Below, one piece after another: positions 1 to 8,166 of a stretch of 24,117 nucleotides of DNA. The stretch is from M3 sp045133615. Lineage in GTDB: Bacteria > Bacteroidota > Bacteroidia > Bacteroidales > Muribaculaceae. The notes under the pieces were generated by a model. It worked only from the letters and a program-made list of their open reading frames with translations. It was not told the origin of the DNA and searched no databases. Location: positions 1 to 24,117 of the forward strand of contig JBGUUQ010000133.1 of the NCBI GenBank assembly GCA_045133615.1, given 5' to 3'. Position 1 is the first letter of the stretch. Each line of letters starts with the position of its first letter. The translations under genes were made by a program, and so were the position numbers.

Positions 1-1746
1 GGTACGCATGTGGTGTATTCGAGTCTTGTCGATATGTGCGAAAAGGGGGAGGTGAGTTTCAAAGATGTAGTGGTATTCAACATCAGCGAATTTTTCCCGT
101 TTGAGTCCGAGGGCCCGAGTACGTTGGCTCGTCTACATTCGGTGTTTTTGGATAAAACGGATATTCTTCCCGAAAATATTCACTCAATCGATACGGCAAT
201 CACTCGTGAGGATATGGACCAATATTGTCGTGAGTATGAGGCTGCCATCGAGGAGGCGGGGGGAATCGACATTGCTCTCTGCGAGATAGGGGCGCAAGGG
301 GCGTTGGCATTCAATGCTCCGGGGTCAAAACTTAATAGCGATTGCCGATTGGTGTTGCTTGGAAACGAGACTCGCCACTCGATTGCCAATGCTTACAAGT
401 GCGAAAAAGTGCCGACGATGGCGATTACGCTCGGTATAGCGAATCTGTTGCAGGCTCGCTACATCATCTGCATGGCGTGGGGTGAAAACTATTCGGACCT
501 TGTAGCCAAAACGGTGGAGGGTGATATTACCGATGCCATTCCGGCGTCGTTCCTTCAGACTCATCGCAATGCAAGAATAGTTGTCGACCTTCCGGCGGCA
601 GAGCAACTTACCCGTATCAGCAAGCCGTGGAAGGTGACTTCATGCGAATGGACCGACAAGCTTATCCGTCGTGCCATCGTGTGGCTGTGTGAGATGACCG
701 GCAAACCGATACTCAAGCTTACGAATAAGGACTATAATGATTGGGGCCTCGGAGAGTTACTCACAGTCTACGATTCGGCTTACAATGTGAATATAAAGAT
801 ATTCAATGACTTGCAACACACGATTACCGGATGGCCCGGTGGTAAACCTAATGCCGACGACACGTATCGCCCCGAACGAGCTAATCCGTATCCCAAGCGT
901 GTGATTGTGTTCAGCCCGCACCCCGACGACGATGTGATTTCGATGGGGGGCACGTTGAAGCGTCTTGTCGACCAAGGACACGATGTGCATGTGGCATATG
1001 AGACATCGGGAAATATCGCTGTGGGCGACGAGGATATGATGCGCTATGTGATGCTGATGGACCGCATTGCTCCTGATTTCGGTATGGCATCGGAAGAATA
1101 TCTGTCGAAAAGCGAAAAGATTCATGAGTTTCTCAGTCATAAGGCGACAGGCGACATCGACATACCCGAAGTGCGCTATCTGAAGACGGTGATTCGCCAG
1201 TGTGAAGCTCACACAGCGTGCAACTATATAGGGGTAAAAAAGGACCATGTGCATTTCCTTAATCTGCCGTTCTACGAGACCGGAACAATCAAAAAAGGGG
1301 ACCTCGGTGAGGCTGACATGGAGATAGTGAAAAAGTTGCTGAAAGAGGTGCAGCCACACGAAATATTTGTGGCGGGCGACCTTGCCGACCCGCATGGCAC
1401 GCACCGCGTGTGTCTGGATGCGGTGCTTGCCGCCATCGATGAGGTGAAAGATGAGGCATGGATGCAGGACTGCTATGTGTGGATGTATCGCGGTGCTTGG
1501 GCGGAATGGGAAATCGACCATATAGAAATGGCGGTGCCGTTGAGCCCGGAAGAATTGCGATTCAAGCGCAACTCGATATTGAAGCATCAGTCGCAGATGG
1601 AAAATGCACCGTTCCTCGGCGATGACGACCGTCTGTTCTGGCAGCGAGCCGAAGAACGAAATCGTGCCACGGCGCAACTTTACGAAAACCTCGGTTTGGC
1701 ATCTTACGAAGCGATTGAGGCGTTCGTGCGCTATCATCCCATTTGA
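1..1746 (+). CDS. NagB-like/PIG-L deacetylase fusion protein, 5' end missing
   Basis: The reading frame is open from the first base, so the N-terminus (perhaps 80 residues) lies outside the window and 581 residues are visible. The first ~240 residues resemble glucosamine-6-phosphate deaminase (sugar-phosphate isomerase fold). The second half is a PIG-L/MshB-type zinc-dependent N-deacetylase with the metal motif PHPDDD near bases 916-933 and the distal histidine motif HGTHRV near 1393-1410. Fusions of this layout are known to me from Bacteroides. The deaminase active site is not conserved: the segment matching E. coli NMDEY reads NISEF (bases 79-93), and the loop matching GNDGHIAFNEP reads GAQGALAFNAP (289-321). 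The positions of Asp72, Asp141, His143 and Glu148 are thus Ser, Gln, Ala and Ala. Deacetylation of an amino-sugar derivative is plausible, deamination unlikely. Physiological substrate unknown. A terminator follows. Confidence 0.88.
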   Translation, partial: GTHVVYSSLVDMCEKGEVSFKDVVVFNISEFFPFESEGPSTLARLHSVFLDKTDILPENIHSIDTAITREDMDQYCREYEAAIEEAGGIDIALCEIGAQGALAFNAPGSKLNSDCRLVLLGNETRHSIANAYKCEKVPTMAITLGIANLLQARYIICMAWGENYSDLVAKTVEGDITDAIPASFLQTHRNARIVVDLPAAEQLTRISKPWKVTSCEWTDKLIRRAIVWLCEMTGKPILKLTNKDYNDWGLGELLTVYDSAYNVNIKIFNDLQHTITGWPGGKPNADDTYRPERANPYPKRVIVFSPHPDDDVISMGGTLKRLVDQGHDVHVAYETSGNIAVGDEDMMRYVMLMDRIAPDFGMASEEYLSKSEKIHEFLSHKATGDIDIPEVRYLKTVIRQCEAHTACNYIGVKKDHVHFLNLPFYETGTIKKGDLGEADMEIVKKLLKEVQPHEIFVAGDLADPHGTHRVCLDAVLAAIDEVKDEAWMQDCYVWMYRGAWAEWEIDHIEMAVPLSPEELRFKRNSILKHQSQMENAPFLGDDDRLFWQRAEERNRATAQLYENLGLASYEAIEAFVRYHPI

Positions 1747-1778
1747 TAAGAGTAGGTATAGTTATATATGGTAAATGG

Positions 1779-1809
1779 AGCGAGAGGTCAACCCTTTCGC
1801 TTTGTTTTT
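1779..1809 (+). terminator. Rho-independent terminator after the NagB-like/PIG-L gene
   Basis: The arms AGCGAGAGG (1779-1787) and CCTTTCGCT (1793-1801) pair over 9 bp with one G-U pair around a 5-base loop. TTGTTTTTA follows directly. It begins 32 bases after the stop codon. Confidence 0.7.
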
Positions 1810-1829
1810 ATATATTTGTGAGTGTAGAG

Positions 1830-1860
1830 TTGGTAAAGTGGGGAAAGAGGACTATTTTTG
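1830..1860 (+). promoter_or_regulatory. Candidate Bacteroidetes-type promoter
   Basis: TTGG (1830-1833), a 19-base spacer and TATTTTTG (1853-1860) fit the Bacteroidetes primary sigma pattern TTTG-N19-21-TAnnTTTG with one mismatch in the upstream box. The next ATG (1876) would give a leader of only about 10 bases. A second -7-like box, TATATTTG, sits at 1811-1818 without a clear upstream partner, so the exact promoter is uncertain. Confidence 0.45.
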
Positions 1861-1875
1861 TGGAAAACATTATAT

Positions 1876-2436
1876 ATGGAGACTAACGATACTGAATATT
1901 TGAATGAATTTGAGGCAAAGCTTACAGATGAATTGTTGCGTCTGTGCAGTCAATATAAGATGCTCGATGGAGTGTTGCTTGCCACTGAAGATATTGATGA
2001 ATATTGGCGAAAAATAGCTCCCGAATATATGGCAGATGCCGTGCCGCAGATTGCAGCATATCCGACTGTGTCGGTAGCGTGGGCAGCATATCTCGGAATG
2101 GGTGTGGCATTCGGCTGGGATGTGGATTGGTCGACGTTTTCGGGTGTAGCCTACCAATTTTATTATGGGAAACAGGGTTTTGACGATATGGACGAGCATA
2201 TTGTCGGAGATTTGATGGGAGTCGCGCTTGATGGAGATGAAGCTCGCTCAATTGAAGCGATTATTCGTAGGTGCGGAGAGTCGGCAGTGGCTCGCATCCG
2301 TCATGAACAGATAGAACCGCAGAGCCAATTGGCATTCCATGTGTTTGCTCGAGCATGCCGTACGATGTTCAGAATTGGAGCTGCTATGGAACTCAAGCGT
2401 TTAGGCTATCACTTCGAGCCGTTGAATTTAAATTGA
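1876..2436 (+). CDS. Conserved hypothetical protein (186 aa)
   Basis: I do not recognise a named family, although similar proteins seem familiar from Bacteroides genomes. I chose the ATG at 1876. The frame extends back to a TTG at 1858, but that lies inside the probable promoter box, and the protein reads naturally from METNDTEYL. The product is acidic at its N-terminus and has no signal peptide. Its middle (EYMADAVPQIAAYPTVSVAW, then a Trp/Phe/Tyr-rich stretch) looks like a compact helical soluble domain. It converges on the RNA methyltransferase gene with only 4 bases between the stop codons, leaving no room for a separate terminator. Function unknown. Confidence 0.75.
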   Translation: METNDTEYLNEFEAKLTDELLRLCSQYKMLDGVLLATEDIDEYWRKIAPEYMADAVPQIAAYPTVSVAWAAYLGMGVAFGWDVDWSTFSGVAYQFYYGKQGFDDMDEHIVGDLMGVALDGDEARSIEAIIRRCGESAVARIRHEQIEPQSQLAFHVFARACRTMFRIGAAMELKRLGYHFEPLNLN

Positions 2437-2440
2437 GTGC

Positions 2441-3244
2441 CTAATCGTTAGCTCTCAACTGCCAGAAAGCTACGGCCGATGCCGCAGCGACGTTGAGAGA
2501 ATCGACGTTGTGCGACATGGGTATTCGCACAACGTAGTCAGCGTTGGCGATTGTTTCATGAGCAAGTCCGTCGCCTTCAGTGCCCATTATGATGGCCAAT
2601 CGCGGTTCGGATGACAATATGGGACTGTCGATTGGTATTGATTTATCGGTCAATGCCATTGCAACAGTCTTGAATCCCAACTTTTTGAGACTGTCGATAG
2701 GAGAATCGAGCCAAGTCCAAGGAAGTAGAAAGACAGAACCCATCGATACGCGTACGGCGCGTCGGTTAAGCGGGTCGCATGATGTGGGTGTGAGCAGTAC
2801 GGAGTCGATGCCGAGTGCTGCTGCCGAACGGAAAATAGCGCCGATATTGGTGGTGTCAACCACGCTGTCGATAACGACTACTCTACGGGCATCGCGGCAC
2901 ACCTCTTCTACACTAAGCAGTGGGGGGCGGCGCATGGCGCAAAGCACTCCGCGTGTGAGTGTGTAGCCGGTCAATTGTGCCAATAACTCCCGTGTTCCGG
3001 TGTAAATCGGAATATCTCCGCATCGTTCGATGATGGAGGCGGCATCCCCGACAATGTGCCGCTGTTCGCACAATAAAGCCAATGGTTGATAGCCGGCATT
3101 AAGTGCGACATGAATCACCTTCGGACTTTCTGCGATAAAAATCCCTTTCTCCGGTTCGATGCGGTTGCGTAGTTGGGCTTCAGTGAGAGTGGAAAAGATT
3201 TCCACTCCGTCATGAGTCAGCGATGATATTTCGATAATCGGCAT
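2441..3244 (-). CDS. TrmH/SpoU-family RNA 2'-O-ribose methyltransferase
   Basis: A 267-residue enzyme predicted to transfer methyl from SAM to a ribose 2'-OH in rRNA or tRNA. The three SPOUT trefoil-knot motifs are visible in order: NIGAIFRSAAALG (motif 1, including the catalytic-type Arg), then IIMGTEGDGL (motif 2), then VRIPMSHNVDSLNVAAASAV (motif 3). The N-terminal ~100 residues fit the L30e-like substrate-binding domain of RlmB/TrmH relatives. The frame stays open upstream to 3361, but I place the start at 3244 because the homologous part begins at MPIIEISSL and a clear promoter box (TACCTTTG) lies at 3264-3271, inside the longer frame. Which nucleotide is modified cannot be told from sequence. 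Confidence 0.88.
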   Translation of the reverse strand: MPIIEISSLTHDGVEIFSTLTEAQLRNRIEPEKGIFIAESPKVIHVALNAGYQPLALLCEQRHIVGDAASIIERCGDIPIYTGTRELLAQLTGYTLTRGVLCAMRRPPLLSVEEVCRDARRVVVIDSVVDTTNIGAIFRSAAALGIDSVLLTPTSCDPLNRRAVRVSMGSVFLLPWTWLDSPIDSLKKLGFKTVAMALTDKSIPIDSPILSSEPRLAIIMGTEGDGLAHETIANADYVVRIPMSHNVDSLNVAAASAVAFWQLRAND

Positions 3245-3263
3245 AAGTCTAATATTGATAAAA

Positions 3264-3271
3264 CAAAGGTA
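3264..3271 (-). promoter_or_regulatory. Promoter -7 box of the TrmH-family gene
   Basis: On the minus strand this reads TACCTTTG, an exact TAnnTTTG box, 19 bases before the chosen ATG. No convincing TTTG partner is seen upstream. Its position argues against the longer N-terminal extension of the downstream gene. Confidence 0.55.
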
Positions 3272-3375
3272 ATGATTATCTGTTACTAAAAATAGAACTT
3301 TGTAAATAAACAAGGTTAAATCCTCTTCATAACGGATATTTTGGTTAACTTTACGTGTCATCTATAGTCTAATAT

Positions 3376-3442
3376 CTGCAGGAACAATGGTTGATAAAGA
3401 TTACTGGAATTTAGATTCAACCATTAAAGTCGGTTATTGCAG
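3376..3442. repeat. Nested inverted repeat between divergent genes
   Basis: AATGGTTGA (3386-3394) and TCAACCATT (3417-3425) are a perfect 9-bp inverted pair with a 22-base loop. CTGCA (3376-3380) and TGCAG (3438-3442) form an outer pair. It lies in the gap between the minus-strand methyltransferase and the plus-strand exonuclease. It could be an operator, part of a leader RNA or a remnant; no T-tract follows, so it is not an ordinary terminator. Confidence 0.45.
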
Positions 3443-3484
3443 TGAGTCTTAAGTGAATTGTATCGGATTAATAACAATATAGTA

Positions 3485-4264
3485 ATGAAGATTGTAAGTT
3501 GGAACATAAATTCATTGCGTGCTCATGAGATAGCATTTCGGAAAGCTATCACAGAATTGAATCCTGATATATTTTGTTTGCAAGAAATTCGAGTTAGGGA
3601 GGACCAGCAAACATTTCCGGTAAAAGGCTTCCGGTCTTATATGAACCCGGCTGAACGGTCACAATATTATGGAACAGGTGTTTATATTAAAAATAATATT
3701 TACCCTCGCAGTATTGTTTTTGATAGTCCGTTGGACGGATATGATTATGACGGGCGTATTATGGCAATTGAATTAAATTCGTTCTATTTAGTAAACTCGT
3801 ATTGGCCTTTTTCGGCTTATGATAAAAATAATCGTTGGTTGAATTATCGCCTAAAATGGAATAAATATTTTCAGCAATTCATACTTAGTCTTCAAAAGAA
3901 GAAATCTGTAGTGATATGTGGCGATATGAATATGGTCAGATGTGATTGCGATAGCTTTGATATGAAATCAGTGAGGAATGTAGGCTGTTTTTATCCTGAG
4001 GAGCATGACGCATTTGAACGTCTAATCGAAACCGCGAATTTAGTCGATAGTTATTCAGCTTTACTTGCTCCGGATGAGTCTGTCAAATATACAGTTTGGA
4101 CAAATTCTAAAGACGGAGAGACTCGATGCGAAGGTCGCGGTTTCCGAATAGATTATTTTCTTGTGGAAAAAGCGTTGATGCAAAAAGTTCGCTCGTCTAA
4201 GATTATGGATAATATATATGGTTCAGACCATTGTCCTATTTTACTCGACATTGAGCTTGAATGA
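3485..4264 (+). CDS. Exodeoxyribonuclease III-family (AP endonuclease-like) protein
   Basis: A 259-residue protein of the exonuclease III/AP endonuclease branch of the endonuclease/exonuclease/phosphatase fold, expected to act in base-excision repair at abasic sites. Visible motifs are VSWNINSLRA at the N-terminus, CLQEIRV with the metal-binding Glu, GDMNMV with the catalytic Asp and Asn, RIDYFLV, and the terminal GSDHCPILL with the catalytic Asp-His pair. Length matches XthA/ExoA. The start is the ATG at 3485, where homology begins; a TTG nine codons upstream is less likely. The gene is visibly more AT-rich in codon choice than most neighbours, which could reflect transfer or weak expression. 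It starts a same-strand run with short gaps. Confidence 0.9.
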   Translation: MKIVSWNINSLRAHEIAFRKAITELNPDIFCLQEIRVREDQQTFPVKGFRSYMNPAERSQYYGTGVYIKNNIYPRSIVFDSPLDGYDYDGRIMAIELNSFYLVNSYWPFSAYDKNNRWLNYRLKWNKYFQQFILSLQKKKSVVICGDMNMVRCDCDSFDMKSVRNVGCFYPEEHDAFERLIETANLVDSYSALLAPDESVKYTVWTNSKDGETRCEGRGFRIDYFLVEKALMQKVRSSKIMDNIYGSDHCPILLDIELE

Positions 4265-4314
4265 GTGAAATTTAAATAGATGCATAAAAATAATTATACA
4301 ATAATTTAGTAGAT

Positions 4315-4992
4315 ATGAGACCATATATTGTTTGTCATATGATGGCGTCGGTTGACGGACGTATTGATTGTGACATGACCGAACAGATAGAATCAGGAAA
4401 TGAGTATTATGATGCTCTCAAAGAGTTGAATTGTCCATCGATGCTGATGGGGCGTGTCACAATGCAAATGCACTATGCGGAGCCGGAACGTTATGTTGCT
4501 GACGATGCCACTCCGATAGGTCATGAATCGTTTTATTGTGCTGTAAAGGCTGCGGGCTATTGCGTGGCGGTAGATACTCTCGGTGTATTGCGATGGTCGG
4601 CGAATGAATTTGACGGGCAGGCATTGTTGGTCATTACGTCGGAAAATTGTCCGAAAGCGTATCACGAGACTCTTTCATCGCAAGGAATATCATGGATAGC
4701 AACCGGAAAGGGGGCTATTGATTTGAGTCGGGCGATGGAAATGCTTCGGGAACAGTTCGGAGTGGAACGACTTGCCGTTACCGGCGGCGGACATATCAAC
4801 GGCGCATTTTTGGCAGCCGGTCTGCTTGATGAGGTAAGCTTGATGATAGCACCCGGCATCGATGGTCGTGCCGGTATGGCGGCTGTGTTTGATGGTATTA
4901 CTCCTTCGAGTCGCCCTGCAACAAAACTTCGCCTGCAAAGCGTAGCCCAACCGGGTGGCGGTGTTGTGTGGATGCGCTACACGTTTGAATAA
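4315..4992 (+). CDS. RibD C-terminal/DHFR-like domain reductase
   Basis: A 225-residue stand-alone RibD-C domain protein with the dihydrofolate reductase-like fold. Evidence is the N-terminal MASVDGRID signature, LMGRVTMQ in the NADPH-binding region, and the C-terminal AVTGGGHINGAFLAAGLLDE followed by a hydrophobic strand, all typical of RibD-C reductases. There is no deaminase domain, so a dedicated riboflavin-pathway role is not implied. Members reduce pyrimidine or other carbonyl substrates with NAD(P)H. It lies 50 bases after the exonuclease gene and 31 bases before the DUF169 gene, so co-transcription with the flavin reductase-like gene further down is plausible. Substrate unknown. Confidence 0.82.
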   Translation: MRPYIVCHMMASVDGRIDCDMTEQIESGNEYYDALKELNCPSMLMGRVTMQMHYAEPERYVADDATPIGHESFYCAVKAAGYCVAVDTLGVLRWSANEFDGQALLVITSENCPKAYHETLSSQGISWIATGKGAIDLSRAMEMLREQFGVERLAVTGGGHINGAFLAAGLLDEVSLMIAPGIDGRAGMAAVFDGITPSSRPATKLRLQSVAQPGGGVVWMRYTFE

Positions 4993-5023
4993 ATGATTTT
5001 GTTAAACCTTAAATCATATCATA

Positions 5024-5752
5024 ATGGAAGTAAAGAGATTTATTGAAAATTTTAAAGCGTCGTTTACGGATAATGCCCCTCTTCCGATTGCCTTTTGGTA
5101 TAGCAGTGTTCCGATTGCTGACACTCAGAAATTGGGAGGATGCTTATTCAAGCAAATAAATTTAGCAAGAGAGGGAACGCCGGTGACACTTACTCCCGAT
5201 AATATAGGTTGTTTCGGGGGAAAGTATTATGCAGGCTATATTGACAAGCCGGAGCGTGTGCCCACATTTGTTTCACTTACGGAGAAGTATAAGCGTTCGC
5301 CAGAAATGGTTGATGAATATCTCGATAAATTGGGTATGCCTCGTATGGAGATGCCGTATTTGAATTTCAGTAGGACTGATAATATCGACAGTTTCGACGG
5401 CATTGAAGGACTATTGTTTTTTGCGCATGCCGATATGCTTTCAGGATTGTGTGCATGGGCTTACTTCGATCGAAATGAGGCGGATGTGGTTTGTTCTCAT
5501 TTCGGGTCCGGCTGTTCAAATATTATTTCGGTCGCAGTAGTGGAAAATCGCAAACCGACAGGCTATCGTACGTTTTTAGGCTTGTTTGATGTCTCTGTAC
5601 GTCCGTTTGTCGGTACAAATGAATTGAGTTTCGTTATTCCCATGTGTAGATTCAAAGAGATGTATCATACGATAAGTGAATGTTGTCTTTCCGGATCTCC
5701 GGCATGGAAACGGGTGCAACAAAGATTACAAGAGTATTATCAAAAAAAATGA
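5024..5752 (+). CDS. DUF169 family protein
   Basis: A 242-residue soluble protein that I assign to the uncharacterised DUF169 family from its general pattern: an N-terminal segment ending in a Cys-rich turn (LGGCLFKQINLAREG), a central Gly/Cys region (NIGCFGGKYYAGY), and HFGSGCSNII near residue 165. Family members are widespread in anaerobes and often sit near redox or flavin genes. The repeated conserved cysteines suggest metal or cofactor binding, which is inference only. Its stop is 10 bases before the flavin reductase-like ATG, so the two are almost certainly co-transcribed and may act together. Confidence 0.72.
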   Translation: MEVKRFIENFKASFTDNAPLPIAFWYSSVPIADTQKLGGCLFKQINLAREGTPVTLTPDNIGCFGGKYYAGYIDKPERVPTFVSLTEKYKRSPEMVDEYLDKLGMPRMEMPYLNFSRTDNIDSFDGIEGLLFFAHADMLSGLCAWAYFDRNEADVVCSHFGSGCSNIISVAVVENRKPTGYRTFLGLFDVSVRPFVGTNELSFVIPMCRFKEMYHTISECCLSGSPAWKRVQQRLQEYYQKK

Positions 5753-5762
5753 AATATAAATT

Positions 5763-6320
5763 ATGAGAAAAGATTTTGGAGTAAAAACGTGGCTTTATCC
5801 GATGCCGGTATTTATAGTGGCTGCATACGACGAAGCCGGAACCCCTAATGCAATGAATGCAGCGTGGGGTGGTGTCTATACGGACAATATGGTAGGGATC
5901 TGTATTGCCGACAATCATAAAACGACAAAAAACATTCTTGCATCCGGTGCATTTACGGTGAGCATTGCAAATCGTGAACATGTAGTGGCATGTGACTATG
6001 TAGGGATTGTGTCGGGCAACAAAGTTGAAGATAAATTTGCCAAAGCGGGATTTCATGCCATAAAATCGGCTCATGTCAACGCTCCGATTATAGAGGAACT
6101 GCCAATGACTCTCGAATGTGAGTTGGTGTCGTATGATGAAGACTCATGTTTCATGACGGGACGAATTGTTAATGTATCGGCTGATGAACGCATTATTTCC
6201 GATGGAAAAATAGATGTAGAAAAGTTGCAACCGATTATCTACGATCCGGTCAATCATGACTATTTAGTGGTCGGTGACAAGGTGGGTAAGGCCTTTTCCG
6301 ACGGAAAACAGTTGAAATAG
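5763..6320 (+). CDS. Flavin reductase-like (flavoredoxin-type) FMN-binding protein
   Basis: A 185-residue split-barrel protein of the flavin reductase-like family. The N-terminal PMPVFIVAAYDEAGTPNAMN, the following AAWGG and the segment ASGAFTVSIAN match the FMN-phosphate-binding region of flavoredoxins. GIVSGNKVEDKFAKAGF is the usual middle signature and the C-terminal half carries the ECELV strand. It probably binds FMN and either reduces flavin or transfers electrons. Length is normal for the family. The gene follows the DUF169 gene by 10 bases and precedes the transporter by 96 bases. The electron donor and acceptor cannot be deduced. Confidence 0.85.
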   Translation: MRKDFGVKTWLYPMPVFIVAAYDEAGTPNAMNAAWGGVYTDNMVGICIADNHKTTKNILASGAFTVSIANREHVVACDYVGIVSGNKVEDKFAKAGFHAIKSAHVNAPIIEELPMTLECELVSYDEDSCFMTGRIVNVSADERIISDGKIDVEKLQPIIYDPVNHDYLVVGDKVGKAFSDGKQLK

Positions 6321-6416
6321 AAAAAGGCGACACGGTTTTGCCGTTAACATTTGGCGGTAGAACTATTTGGACGCGATGGATGTTTCCATAAGGTAATGAT
6401 TAAAACATATTGCTTT

Positions 6417-8120
6417 ATGGAATGGATAATTGATTTATTGAGAGAACATCCGGCGTTAGCGATATTCTTGACTTTGGCAGTCGGCTTCTGGGTCGGGAAA
6501 TTACGAGTCGGGAGTTTCAGTCTTGGAACCGTCACAAGCGTATTGCTTGTAGGCGTTCTTGTCGGGCAATTGGATATTGATGTAGGCGGACCGCTTAAAT
6601 CGGTGTTCTTTTTGCTGTTTCTTTTTGCCATCGGTTACAAGGTGGGACCGCAATTTTTCAGAGGGTTGAAAAAGGATGGGCTACCGCAAGTCTATTTTGC
6701 CGTACTGATGTGTGTGGCATGTTTGCTCGTGACATGGATATTTGCCAAAATGATGGGCTACAATGCGGGAGAGGCAGCAGGGTTGTTGTCGGGCGCACAG
6801 ACGATTTCGGCAGTAATCGGCGTGGCTGGTGACACCATTCAAAATCTTAATATCAGCCACAGTGAGCAGCAAAACATGATTAATATCATACCAGTGGCGT
6901 ATGCAGTCACCTATATTTTCGGTACAGCCGGCTCGGCATGGATATTAGGCTCGATTGGACCTCGAATGCTTGGCGGACTTGAAAAAGTAAAGCAGGCATG
7001 TAGAGACTTAGAAAGCAAAATGGGTGGTAATGATAAGGCTGATCAGCCGGGATTTATGAATGCCGACCGACCTGTGGTGTTTCGCGCATATAAAGTAGAA
7101 AACGATTGGTTTGGCGCGGGTAAGTCGGTGGAAGAGTTGGAATCTTATTTGCAGCAGCAAGGTAAGCGATTGTTTGTAGAGCGAGTGAGACAAAACGGTA
7201 GTATCGTAGATAAAATAACACCTGATTTAATGATTAAGGCTGCGGATGAGGTGGTGCTCAGTGGTCGCAGAGAATTTGTTATCGGAGAGGAATCGTGGAT
7301 AGGCGAGGAGGTGTTTGACACGGATTTGCTGAATTTCCCGGTAGAGGTACTGCCGGTATTAATATCCAAGAAAGGTTTTGCCGGAAAGCAATTGGGCGAA
7401 ATACGTTCGCAGAAATTTATGCATGGGGTCAGTGTGCGTCGCATCATGCGTGCCGGCGTAAATATTCCGGTACTTGCCGCAACTACGATAGATGCCGGCG
7501 ATACGCTTGAACTTGTGGGACTTAGTAATGAAGTGGAATCGGCAGCCCGACAACTCGGAGCCCCTGACCGAGCTACTAATGTCACAAGCATGGTGTTCGT
7601 TGGCCTTGGTATATTGATTGGCGGAATTTTCGGCGCGTTGGCAGTGCGTATCGGAGGTATTCCCATCAGTCTCAGCACAAGTGGAGGCGCGTTGATTTCC
7701 GGACTTGTGTGCGGATGGCTTCGCTCCCGCCATCCGGGAGTCGGTAAAATTCCCGATGCATCGTTGTGGGTGCTTAATAATGTCGGACTAAATATGTTTA
7801 TCGCAGTGGTCGGTATTTCCGCCGGTCCGAGTTTTGTCAAAGGGTTTACGGAGATAGGCCCGATGATGTTTGTAATCGGAGCCGTGGCCACCACAATTCC
7901 GTTGATTGTCGGTTTAGTATTGGCGAAATATGTGTTCCATTTCCACCCGGCTCTTGCTCTCGGATGTTGTGCCGGAGCTCGTACGACGACTGCTGCTTTG
8001 GGAGCAATCGAGGAGGCTGTGGAGAGTGAAACTCCCGCACTTGGTTATACCATCACTTACGCTATAGGCAATACGCTGCTGATTATATGGGGTGTGGTGA
8101 TAGTGTTGTTATGCAGTTGA
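6417..8120 (+). CDS. aspT: AspT/YidE-YbjL-family aspartate:alanine exchanger
   Basis: A 567-residue membrane protein of the aspartate:alanine exchanger family. Hydrophobic helices fill roughly residues 8-190 and 390-567. Between them lies a cytoplasmic region with TrkA-C-type domains (around EVLPVLISKKGFAGKQLGEI and AGDTLELVGL). The C-terminal CCAGARTTTAALGAIEE matches the conserved substrate-pathway motif. I start at the ATG at 6417 because MEWIIDLLREHPALAIFLTL aligns with AspT N-termini; an in-frame ATG at 6396 and a TTG at 6351 would add residues unlike the family. The next gene, 46 bases on, encodes aspartate 4-decarboxylase. Together they should import aspartate, decarboxylate it to alanine and export alanine, generating proton-motive force. 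Specificity is inferred mainly from this pairing. Confidence 0.9.
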   Translation: MEWIIDLLREHPALAIFLTLAVGFWVGKLRVGSFSLGTVTSVLLVGVLVGQLDIDVGGPLKSVFFLLFLFAIGYKVGPQFFRGLKKDGLPQVYFAVLMCVACLLVTWIFAKMMGYNAGEAAGLLSGAQTISAVIGVAGDTIQNLNISHSEQQNMINIIPVAYAVTYIFGTAGSAWILGSIGPRMLGGLEKVKQACRDLESKMGGNDKADQPGFMNADRPVVFRAYKVENDWFGAGKSVEELESYLQQQGKRLFVERVRQNGSIVDKITPDLMIKAADEVVLSGRREFVIGEESWIGEEVFDTDLLNFPVEVLPVLISKKGFAGKQLGEIRSQKFMHGVSVRRIMRAGVNIPVLAATTIDAGDTLELVGLSNEVESAARQLGAPDRATNVTSMVFVGLGILIGGIFGALAVRIGGIPISLSTSGGALISGLVCGWLRSRHPGVGKIPDASLWVLNNVGLNMFIAVVGISAGPSFVKGFTEIGPMMFVIGAVATTIPLIVGLVLAKYVFHFHPALALGCCAGARTTTAALGAIEEAVESETPALGYTITYAIGNTLLIIWGVVIVLLCS

Positions 8121-8166
8121 CAGCAATTATATATAAATATCGATATACAAAAAACGCACAAAAACT

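Noticed and set aside
757..1737. Minus-strand frame of 326 codons under the PIG-L domain
   Set aside because: Antisense to a well-conserved metal-binding domain; His- and Cys-rich translation with no family resemblance.
3245..3361. N-terminal extension of the TrmH-family protein
   Set aside because: The extension contains the promoter box TACCTTTG and hydrophobic sequence unlike the family; the ATG at 3244 is preferred.
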